Assembly: GCA_040255445.1 (NCBI GenBank)
Contig: JBDZUZ010000129.1
Coordinates: 1 to 11,280, forward strand
Length of the DNA: 11,280 nucleotides
Source: JBDZUZ01 sp040255445
GTDB taxonomy: Bacteria > Planctomycetota > Phycisphaerae > Phycisphaerales > UBA1924
Direction of reading: 5' to 3'
Shown: positions 6,316 through 11,280 of the stretch, piece by piece
Layout: each line of letters opens with the position of its first letter
Position numbering within the stretch: the first letter of the stretch is position 1
The notes under the pieces: generated by a model
Databases searched by the model: none
Seen by the model: only the letters and a program-made list of their open reading frames with translations
What the model was told of the DNA's origin: nothing
Program-made: the position numbers and the translations under genes

Positions 6316-7479
6316 ATGCCTACCGGTCGTCGGTTGCTCCGAGTCGTTGCGTGCTTCGCCATCGTCCTAGGCAATGCGATTGCGCCCGCGCACCAGCCTG
6401 ATCCGACCGCAACGCCCGCCGATGCGGAAGCATCGCGTGTCAAGACCGCCATCGCCCTCCTCGAATCCGCCCACGCTTCAACAGCACCCTTCGAAGTCCG
6501 CATCCGCTACGCCGGCATGATCGGCGGCGGGATCTCCCGAGCCGATGTCGCCCGCATCCCCGGCGCCACCATACTCGAACGCGGCGATCCGCCCGTCGAG
6601 CTCTTCGCCGTGCGCGAGGGTGTGCTCACGTGCGACGGCGCGGACGGCATGCGGCTGGAGAGCCGATACATCGCCGCTCGCGTCGGCAATCCACACACCT
6701 CAGCAGAGGTTTGGACCGCCACGGAGAACGCGGTTGTGCCGACGCTGGAGGCCGAGACCGGTGTGACCGTCCGCGCGGAACTCTACCGCATCAAGCCCAC
6801 CACGCAGGGTGAGCGAGCCGCTGCCTATCAGGGATATCTCTGGACCTACGAACGCCGGCGCGCCGTGACGCATTATCTGCCCATGGCCCGGCACGTCGCC
6901 GTGGTGCTGAGCGAAGACCCCGAGACCCGTGTTCTTGCCGCGACCGATGACGCGATCCACCTCGAATCGCCCGGGGCTGGGATGCAGGCGATTGTTGACC
7001 GCAAGAGCGGCGCCCTTCGCCGCGTTCGCTTCGCGGATATTCGCGGCGGCACCACCGATTACGAGTTCAACGGCGTGATCGATGGCCCCGGCTTCCCGGC
7101 CGCGCACCCCGCCGAGGTTGTGATCCGCTACCCCGGCGGATCGACCGCAGCGGAGCTCTACAGCGACTATCGCGCGATACCCGCGCCCGATCCGGAACAG
7201 TTCACATGGCAGTCGATCGCTTTCACTGCATTCGACCCCCGGAGCGGTGAGCAGTTCTGGGCCGAGAAGAAACCCACGCCGCCCGATGTGATGGTTCTGG
7301 GAACCACATCAACCGCAGCCACAACGCCGGTGCCGCCGGTCCCCTCGCCCAACATCCCCGCCAATCCCACCCCTGGCGGGAGCACCACCGTCCCGCTCTC
7401 GCCGATTCTTCTGCTGCTGGGCCTGATCGCCGCGGCGGCGGTGATAGGAATCATCTCGATCTTCAGGCCGAAGAAATGA
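6316..7479 (+). CDS. Exported protein of unknown function with C-terminal membrane anchor
   Basis: 387 residues, family not recognised. Residues 1-26 look like a signal peptide (Arg-Arg followed by a hydrophobic core and A-P-A). The body, about 35-325, alternates short strands; the stretch V-D-R-K-S-G-A-L-R-R-V-R-F, with T-D-Y-E-F-N shortly after, is faintly like LolA/LppX-type barrels, a weak resemblance only. Residues 342-387 form a tail: a Pro/Asn/Gly linker, then L-S-P-I-L-L-L-L-G-L starting a membrane helix, then F-R-P-K-K at the end. This tail matches that of the 9199 gene at 36 of 46 positions. The layout predicts a protein held in the cytoplasmic membrane with its body outside the cytoplasm, or a sorting signal removed by a dedicated enzyme. 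The gene is bracketed by two copies of the 52-base hairpin repeat. Confidence 0.8.
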   Translation: MPTGRRLLRVVACFAIVLGNAIAPAHQPDPTATPADAEASRVKTAIALLESAHASTAPFEVRIRYAGMIGGGISRADVARIPGATILERGDPPVELFAVREGVLTCDGADGMRLESRYIAARVGNPHTSAEVWTATENAVVPTLEAETGVTVRAELYRIKPTTQGERAAAYQGYLWTYERRRAVTHYLPMARHVAVVLSEDPETRVLAATDDAIHLESPGAGMQAIVDRKSGALRRVRFADIRGGTTDYEFNGVIDGPGFPAAHPAEVVIRYPGGSTAAELYSDYRAIPAPDPEQFTWQSIAFTAFDPRSGEQFWAEKKPTPPDVMVLGTTSTAATTPVPPVPSPNIPANPTPGGSTTVPLSPILLLLGLIAAAAVIGIISIFRPKK

Positions 7480-7480
7480 T

Positions 7481-7532
7481 GTGCCATCATGATCGCCTGC
7501 TTTGAGGCGATCGTGATGGGCTCGGCGCCGCA
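7481..7532 (+). repeat. Hairpin repeat, copy 2 (just after the 6316 gene)
   Basis: Second copy of the 52-base repeat, beginning two bases after the TGA of the 6316 gene. Arms are 7484-7498 and 7505-7519, loop GCTTTG. It keeps the TCGGCG that follows copy 1, but there is no TANNCT box and no ATG at the equivalent distance. Here it may act as a 3' stabilising or terminating hairpin. Alternatively it is the scar of a lost downstream gene. Confidence 0.85.
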
Positions 7533-7602
7533 CAGCAGCAACGCCACATCTCCACTCGACTCGTCTGCACCCTTCCTCGAGATTCACCCAAACCGCACCG
7601 GC

Positions 7603-7617
7603 CGGCTCTCAGAGCCG
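7603..7617 (-). terminator. Weak hairpin after the dockerin gene
   Basis: CGGCTC and GAGCCG (7603-7608, 7612-7617) can pair around a three-base loop, 15 bases beyond the stop of the - strand gene. There is no T-run, so termination is uncertain. The same hairpin would be read from the other strand by transcripts of the convergent 6316 gene. Confidence 0.3.
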
Positions 7618-7631
7618 TCGCGAGCGTGAAC

Positions 7632-8837
7632 TCAGCACGAGCCTTCCCAGAGGTAGAAGAACCGGTTGATATCGTAACCATCGACCCCGCCGGACTGGTC
7701 AATATCGGCGCATGGAGACCCGCGCTGCCAGTCCTCGAAGAACGCGAAGATATCGTCGCCGTCGACGCCGCCCGAACCATCAAAGTCGCCAGGGCAGGGC
7801 TTGTTGCACGGCCAGTACACGCAGCCTTCGATCTCGAGCGTGTAGGTTGCCTCCAACGCGGCATCGCCCGTCCATCCGGTGACGATGCAGGCGGACCCGG
7901 GGCCATCCGGGCCGCGCTCGATGCCCGAGATGCCGGTCTGCCAGAGGGCTGCCCCTTCACAGCCGAGCGGCACGCGTGGGTGCGTGGTCACAGCGAGCAG
8001 ATAAGTGCTCGCGCCGCCGACCGCGCTGTTGGTCAATCTGGCCGAAACGCCGGCCGGATCGTTCTGAACATTCGCCGCGAGCGCGAGGCCGCGGCCGTCG
8101 TGATCGAGCAGGTACAGCGCGATGTCTCGGTAGGCACAGGTCACCGACGCCGCGAACGCCGCGGGGTTGCTGATGCGGACGGCATAGATATCGACATCGG
8201 TCCCCGCGCGCAGCCGGCCCATGATCGGGAGCGGATAGTCCGGATCACCGCCCGGCCAATCTGCATCTGCCGGCAGGTTGTTCGCGGTCGCATCATGCTC
8301 TTCCCGATCGAAGTACCAGTATTCGCTCTCCCATCTCATGCGACCGTGTTCGATACGCAAGGACGACGTGCTGTTCTCCGTGGCCGTGCTCGACGCGGCG
8401 AAACCGGATGGACCAAAGGTCGCCGGCTCCAGCGCGATCGCCAGGTACGCGATTCCGCAACAGCGCTCACCATCGCGGCCATCGAAGGGGATGGGCCCGG
8501 ACGAAGGGCGGCTCGGCAACGGCACACCGAAGGAGAGCGCTGCGTGTTCCGCCACGCCCTCGCCGTGGTCGCTCGCAATCAACTCGCCCTGGTTGTTGTA
8601 GACTCCGATCGCGATGTCGCCGCCCTCGACGCCGATATCGAGGAAGTTCTCGTAGCTGGCTAAGAACGGTGTGCCGTCGATGCGATACCAACGGACGGCC
8701 GGGCCGGCGAGGCTGAAGGTCCTTGCCTCGACCGTCCCCCGGGCTCTCATATCCAGCCGCTCCGCCATTGGCTGCGCGAGAGAGTGTGCAGAAATCAGCG
8801 TGGTCAGAAGCACACCAATCTGAATCGTTCGATGCAC
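7632..8837 (-). CDS. Secreted protein with PPC-like domains and C-terminal GC-type dockerin
   Basis: 401 residues. A signal peptide (about 1-21, ending S-L-A) leads into two beta-rich regions. The second (about 205-340), with G-R-L-R-A-G-T-D-V-D-I-Y-A-V, recalls PPC-type beta-sandwiches; the first (about 35-170), with I-G-V-Y-N-N-Q-G-E-L-I-A-S-D-H-G-E-G, looks related. The last 54 residues carry two calcium-binding loops (G-D-F-D-G-S-G-G-V-D-G-D-D and A-D-I-D-Q-S-G-G-V-D-G-Y-D), each followed by an aromatic helix, and end in G-S-C. This is the dockerin-like tail of many secreted planctomycete proteins. Partner cohesins are unknown for this type. No catalytic domain is seen, so a structural or surface-binding role is more likely than enzymatic. 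The start is GTG at 8837 with GGAGGG about seven bases upstream, directly before a good signal peptide. Confidence 0.88.
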   Translation of the reverse strand: MHRTIQIGVLLTTLISAHSLAQPMAERLDMRARGTVEARTFSLAGPAVRWYRIDGTPFLASYENFLDIGVEGGDIAIGVYNNQGELIASDHGEGVAEHAALSFGVPLPSRPSSGPIPFDGRDGERCCGIAYLAIALEPATFGPSGFAASSTATENSTSSLRIEHGRMRWESEYWYFDREEHDATANNLPADADWPGGDPDYPLPIMGRLRAGTDVDIYAVRISNPAAFAASVTCAYRDIALYLLDHDGRGLALAANVQNDPAGVSARLTNSAVGGASTYLLAVTTHPRVPLGCEGAALWQTGISGIERGPDGPGSACIVTGWTGDAALEATYTLEIEGCVYWPCNKPCPGDFDGSGGVDGDDIFAFFEDWQRGSPCADIDQSGGVDGYDINRFFYLWEGSC

Positions 8838-9122
8838 CGTGCACCCTCCAGGCTCGCCCGTTCGCTACAGCGGAGAGGGTCGGACCGCACATTTCCGATC
8901 CGAACCGCGTGTCCGCGCAGCCTACCAGACTTCCCTCAAGTCGCGAGTGAAATTTCAGTCGCGTGCGTGATAACACCGCGGACGACCGTCATCCCGATAG
9001 ACTCCAGGCCGAGGACCAGTGCTCCGATCGCGGCTTCATAACCCCGCTTTCAACCATGCTCCCTTCTCGATGTCCTGTCGCCGCCGCTGCAATCCTCGCG
9101 ACCATCCGCCGAATGAAGTGAT
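8838..9122. other. Non-coding stretch between the dockerin gene and hairpin copy 3
   Basis: No convincing gene is seen. GGAGGG next to 8837 is the ribosome site of the - strand dockerin gene, and TAGGCT on the - strand at 8924-8919 could be its -10 box, without a -35. TGAAATTTCA at 8948-8957 is a perfect 10-base palindrome with AGTCGCG close on both sides (direct copies), a possible protein-binding site. The right-hand end contains the small reading frame described separately. Confidence 0.4.
9056..9121 (+). other. Tiny reading frame that may be the eroded 3' end of a tail-anchored gene
   Basis: ATG 9056 to TGA 9119-9121 encodes 21 residues with a hydrophobic core (V-A-A-A-A-I-L-A) and basic end (R-R-M-K). 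The DNA around its stop closely resembles that around the 6316 gene stop: CGAATGAAGTGATGTGC here and CGAAGAAATGATGTGC there, differing by one inserted base and one change, each running straight into a hairpin copy. It could be a remnant of a lost paralogue or chance likeness; it is too short to judge alone. Confidence 0.25.
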
Positions 9123-9161
9123 GTGCGATCACCATCGCTCGTGTTGGAGCGATCGCGGTAG
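9123..9161 (+). repeat. Hairpin repeat, copy 3, diverged (upstream of the 9199 gene)
   Basis: It aligns without gaps to copies 1 and 2 over GTG plus hairpin, with the same geometry: arms 9126-9140 and 9147-9161, six-base loop GTGTTG. The inner seven pairs are intact although two differ from the other copies by changes on both arms (GCCT/AGGC becomes GCTC/GAGC). Three outer positions no longer pair. The right arm ends 37 bases before ATG 9199, exactly as copy 1 does before ATG 6316. Confidence 0.65.
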
Positions 9162-9163
9162 AG

Positions 9164-9192
9164 TTGGCCGCCCGAGTGAGGAGTCGTAGGCT
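9164..9192 (+). promoter_or_regulatory. Putative promoter of the 9199 gene, leaderless type
   Basis: TTGGCC (9164-9169), 17-base spacer, TAGGCT (9187-9192), then six bases to ATG 9199. A GAGGAG at 9178-9183 is 15 bases from the ATG, rather far for a ribosome site. The whole arrangement matches that before 6316 base for base in spacing. Confidence 0.45.
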
Positions 9193-9198
9193 ATTACC

Positions 9199-9567
9199 AT
9201 GCTTTCAAAGACCACGCTAATCGCGCTCGTACCTCTCTTGACCCTGCTCATCGCGCAGGCATCGCCGGCCGCGCTGCAGACCGAGCAGCCGATGTCGCCG
9301 CCCGCTGCGCAGCCCGGCATCACGGAGGGACAGCCGGCAGACGGTCCAACGCAGCGGCCCGAAGAGGCAGCGCTCGTGCAGCCGCCGGAGCCCGAGGCTG
9401 CAACCACCCCAGCCCCCGGCCGCGCTGTCCCCGCGCCCAACACCCCGGCCAACCCCGCCCCCGGCGGTCAGACCGTCCTGCCCCTTTCGCCCATCCTTCT
9501 GCTCCTGGGCCTGCTCGCCGCGGCGGTCATCATCGGGATCATCTCGATCTTCAGACGCAAGAAATGA
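9199..9567 (+). CDS. Small exported, proline-rich protein with the shared C-terminal anchor
   Basis: 122 residues with no recognisable folded domain. Residues 1-25 are a typical signal peptide (Lys, then a long Leu/Ile/Ala core, A-S-P-A). Residues 26-75 are a low-complexity Pro/Gln/Glu/Ala segment, probably unstructured. Residues 77-122 are the tail: Pro/Asn/Gly linker, L-P-L-S-P-I-L-L-L-L-G-L opening a membrane helix, and F-R-R-K-K at the end. The tail matches that of the 6316 protein at 36 of 46 positions without gaps. It is essentially a signal peptide joined to an anchor, so it may be a cut-down paralogue, a structural cell-envelope peptide or a competitor for whatever handles the tail. 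No function can be given. The codon pattern and start context (TAGGCT six bases before ATG) support a real gene. Confidence 0.72.
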   Translation: MLSKTTLIALVPLLTLLIAQASPAALQTEQPMSPPAAQPGITEGQPADGPTQRPEEAALVQPPEPEAATTPAPGRAVPAPNTPANPAPGGQTVLPLSPILLLLGLLAAAVIIGIISIFRRKK

Positions 9568-9605
9568 TGGGATGCGCGCCCCGGCCACGGCGCAGCGCGT
9601 CCATC
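9566..9605. terminator. Possible bidirectional hairpin between convergent genes
   Basis: The 36-base gap between the 9199 gene and the XRE gene contains an imperfect hairpin: GATGG (9566-9570) pairs with CCATC (9601-9605), and GCGC plus GCC (9574-9580) pair with GGC (9589-9591) and GCGC (9595-9598), with small internal loops. It overlaps both stop codons and has no T-run, so its role in termination is a guess. Confidence 0.25.
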
Positions 9606-9837
9606 AGGTACGCTGCTCCGCCCCCTCCCCATACTCAAACACCTCCTCCACATCCCGTCCGAACACCCGCGCGATTGCGAACGCCAGCTCCAGCGACGGT
9701 GCGTACTTCCCGCCCTCGATCGCGTTGATCGTCTGCCGCGTGACGCCGGTGCGATCGGCGAGCGCCTGCTGCGTCATCTCGCCGTGCATGAAGCGCAGCT
9801 CGCGGATGCGGTTGGTGATGCGTGGCTTGTCCGCCAT
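9604..9837 (-). CDS. XRE-family helix-turn-helix transcriptional regulator
   Basis: 77 residues, the size of single-domain XRE regulators. The DNA-binding unit spans about 10-65, with R-I-R-E-L-R at its start and the recognition region T-G-V-T-R-Q-T-I-N-A-I-E-G-G-K-Y followed by P-S-L-E-L-A-F-A-I-A-R-V-F-G. It ends E-E-V-F-E-Y, as in the YozG-like group. The ATG (9837-9835) overlaps the stop of the upstream membrane-protein gene (TGATG on the - strand), so translation is probably coupled. Pairs of such a regulator with a small multi-helix membrane protein are common in bacteria; the regulator probably controls its own operon. The signal it responds to is unknown. Confidence 0.92.
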   Translation of the reverse strand: MADKPRITNRIRELRFMHGEMTQQALADRTGVTRQTINAIEGGKYAPSLELAFAIARVFGRDVEEVFEYGEGAEQRT

Positions 9838-10292
9838 CACATCCCTCCCATCCCGCGCCGGTAGTACACGATCTGCAGCGTGTACTTGAGGACCTCCGAC
9901 ACGAACATCGACCCCAGCAGCAGGTGCGCCACCCACACCGGCGCTGCGCCGACGACCATCGCGCTGATCCCGCAGATCACGCCAGCGCCCACGATCCACG
10001 CCGCGTTGCTCTCCGCCCGCCAGCCGATCAGCCGGTCGCGCTCATCGCGATGATCGGGCGATCGCGCGCTGCCGGCCCCGCCGCCGAGCCGCTCACCGAT
10101 GAGCGCGGCGAGGTGCCCGACCACCAGCACGACGACCATCAGCACCACCGCCGCGGCGAACAGCGGCACATACGCCGGCAGCGCCATCACCCCGTTGGCC
10201 ATCATGGCCCCCGCCACGGCGAAGTACCCGCCCAGGACGACCACCATGGAAATCAGCTGCACCCAGACGCTCTTCTCGCTGTACGACCCCAC
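9837..10292 (-). CDS. Four-helix membrane protein, DUF2178-like, coupled to XRE regulator
   Basis: 151 residues from the chosen GTG. Hydrophobic helices lie at about 11-31, 41-63, 97-115 and 119-140, and the cytoplasmic-looking loop D-E-R-D-R-L-I-G-W-R-A precedes helix 3, as in DUF2178-like proteins that accompany XRE regulators. The family's function is unknown; a sensor or a modulator of the regulator is the usual guess. Two starts compete. GTG 10292 has GGGAGG about five bases upstream, and its product begins directly with S-E-K-S-V-W-V-Q, as family members do. ATG 10346 would add 18 polar residues and would lie seven bases after the -10 box, a leaderless start. I favour GTG. Confidence 0.8.
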   Translation of the reverse strand: MGSYSEKSVWVQLISMVVVLGGYFAVAGAMMANGVMALPAYVPLFAAAVVLMVVVLVVGHLAALIGERLGGGAGSARSPDHRDERDRLIGWRAESNAAWIVGAGVICGISAMVVGAAPVWVAHLLLGSMFVSEVLKYTLQIVYYRRGMGGM

Positions 10293-10353
10293 CGGACCCT
10301 CCCTTCCAAGCCGCTCGGGCCCGTGCAGGTCGCATCGAGCCGACATGATGTCA

Positions 10354-10382
10354 AAAATACGCGACGCTGGGAGTTGTGTCAA
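10354..10382 (-). promoter_or_regulatory. Strong sigma-70-type promoter of the membrane protein-XRE operon
   Basis: On the - strand a perfect TTGACA (10382-10377), a 17-base spacer and TATTTT (10359-10354) form the best promoter in the window. Transcription should start near 10346-10347, giving a leader of about 54 bases to GTG 10292, or none if ATG 10346 is used. A second TTGACA on the same strand (10354-10349) lies 28 bases downstream of the first, just after the -10 box; the pair could be operator half-sites for the XRE protein. Confidence 0.7.
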
Positions 10383-10440
10383 GTAAAGCAGACACAGAAT
10401 CGGCGTGTCCACAGGGACCACCCGCCCCGCGGCCCTCGAA

Positions 10441-10446
10441 TAGGCT
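10441..10446 (+). promoter_or_regulatory. Putative -10 box (TAGGCT) of the 10454 gene, leaderless type
   Basis: TAGGCT lies seven bases before ATG 10454; no good Shine-Dalgarno and no -35 are seen. It is the same hexamer as before ATG 9199. This box and the divergent promoter at 10354-10382 share a gap of about 100 bases. Confidence 0.35.
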
Positions 10447-10453
10447 GGCCACG

Positions 10454-11280
10454 ATGCTAATCCGCCTGATCGCGATCGCCGTCCTGCTCGGTCCGGCTGT
10501 CCTGCTCGGCCCCGCCGCGATCTCTGCCGCCGCGGCGGCCGCGGCACCCGCGCCTACCGCCGCGCCCGCGGCCGTGTCGCCGCCGGTCATCCTCGTCACC
10601 CGCGCTGCATCGCTCTCATCGGACCGCCCGCCTGCGACGCCGATGCTCCGCCGCCTCGCCGGGGAGATCGATGCCGCGGAAGGGCCGCGGTTCGCCGCGC
10701 TCCAGTCCGTCCTGCGAGCGCCGCCGCTCCGCGCAGTGCCCGATCCCGCGCCGGTGACCTTCCTCACGCTGCACATCTTCAGCGCAGCGCCGGCGCGCAC
10801 CATCACACTCGCGCGCGATCACGCCGGCGCCGTCTTCGCGATGCAGACAAACGCCCGCGGCGACATCACCTGGTCGCGCCTCGACCCCGACCGATTCCGC
10901 AACGCCGGCTTCGGCTGGATCGATACGCCCGATGCATCCGACACGCCGGGCGCATCGCAGGATGCACCACCGTCGCCTGATGCGCCGCAATCTCCGGCCA
11001 CATCGCCCGCGAAACAGCCCGCCTCCGGCGAAGTCGCGTTGCTCCCACCGCCGTACACACCGGCCACCATCACACTCACCCCGCGCGAAGTCTCCCGCCG
11101 CATGCCCGGCCGGAATGGCCTTCGGTTCGGCGACCTCGCACGCGACATCACCAGCGAGTCTTTCCAACTCCGCCTTCCCAAGAGCCACAACCCCGCCGCC
11201 GCGGCGGGCCTGCTCGTGTGGATCAGCCCGATGGCCAGCGGCGCTCCGCCGCGTTCGCTGTGGGACGCGGCCGACGAGCT
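10454..11280 (+). CDS. Secreted or periplasmic protein, 3' end missing, possibly an esterase-like hydrolase
   Basis: 275 codons are visible without a stop before the window ends. Residues 1-25 form a signal peptide (L-I-R-L-I-A-I-A-V-L-L), followed by an Ala/Pro-rich stretch. The middle (about 45-150) is not recognised. A Pro/Ser/Asp-rich linker (about 158-190) separates it from a second domain, which contains F-Q-L-R-L-P-K-S-H-N-P-A-A-A-A-G and L-L-V-W-I-S-P. That combination, a beta-strand with x-L-P-x-S followed by a hydrophobic strand ending in a small-residue loop, is seen at the start of secreted alpha/beta-hydrolases of the esterase/PHB-depolymerase kind. The catalytic serine would lie beyond the window, so this is only a suggestion. 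The ATG is supported by the signal peptide directly after it and by the TAGGCT box seven bases upstream. Confidence 0.75.
   Translation, partial: MLIRLIAIAVLLGPAVLLGPAAISAAAAAAAPAPTAAPAAVSPPVILVTRAASLSSDRPPATPMLRRLAGEIDAAEGPRFAALQSVLRAPPLRAVPDPAPVTFLTLHIFSAAPARTITLARDHAGAVFAMQTNARGDITWSRLDPDRFRNAGFGWIDTPDASDTPGASQDAPPSPDAPQSPATSPAKQPASGEVALLPPPYTPATITLTPREVSRRMPGRNGLRFGDLARDITSESFQLRLPKSHNPAAAAGLLVWISPMASGAPPRSLWDAADE

Noticed and set aside
6240..7532. Integron attC sites flanking the 6316 gene
   Set aside because: The repeats lack GTT...AAC core sites and the bulged bases of attC, and no integrase gene is present.
7626..8663. A 345-codon + strand open frame opposite the dockerin gene
   Set aside because: The - strand frame has a signal peptide, a ribosome site and a clear dockerin; the + frame has none of these.
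6240..9161. A CRISPR array made of the hairpin repeats
   Set aside because: Only three copies exist, separated by whole genes of different length; there are no regular spacers and no cas genes.

Overview
The window is high-GC and reads as a planctomycete chromosome, most likely from class Phycisphaerae. The main evidence is a prepilin-like protein with an H-X9-DG motif next to a secreted protein ending in a planctomycete 'GC-type' dockerin, plus secreted proteins with proline-rich, membrane-anchored tails. Taxonomy is inferred from protein families only; there are no rRNA or tRNA genes, CRISPR arrays or transposases.

Layout. 1-857 (+): 3' part of a type IV pilin-like gene. 860-2775 (-): asparaginyl-tRNA synthetase (asnS) followed, with a 4-base overlap, by a DarG/TARG1-like macrodomain gene. 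2964-4652 (+): a large SPFH/flotillin-like membrane protein. 4773-5702 (+): a Panacea-domain (SocA-like) antitoxin gene whose stop overlaps the start of a small partner gene, a likely toxin; the partner is broken by a one-base shift at a C7G4 run. 5753-6211 (+): a DUF606-type DMT transporter. 6316-7479 (+): an unrecognised secreted protein with a C-terminal membrane anchor. 7632-8837 (-): a secreted dockerin-bearing protein. 9199-9567 (+): a small protein that is little more than signal peptide, linker and the same anchor. 9604-10292 (-): a four-helix membrane protein and an XRE regulator with overlapping stop and start. 10454-11280 (+): 5' part of a secreted protein, cut by the window edge.

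The most unusual signal is in 6240-9567. Two otherwise different exported proteins share a 46-residue C-terminal tail (36 identical positions, no gaps). Each of their genes is preceded, exactly 37 bases before the ATG, by the same hairpin (15-bp stem, 6-base loop). A third copy sits just after the first of these genes, so that gene is bracketed by 52-bp direct repeats (51/52 identical). The diverged copy at 9123 keeps its inner stem through paired base changes. This suggests a dispersed, repeat-linked family of tail-anchored exported proteins, possibly remnants of a tandem gene-plus-hairpin array.

A second pattern concerns gene starts. Five starts have a clear Shine-Dalgarno sequence. Four others (5753, 6316, 9199, 10454) lack a well-placed one and instead have TANNCT 6-7 bases before the ATG, which suggests -10 boxes of leaderless transcripts.
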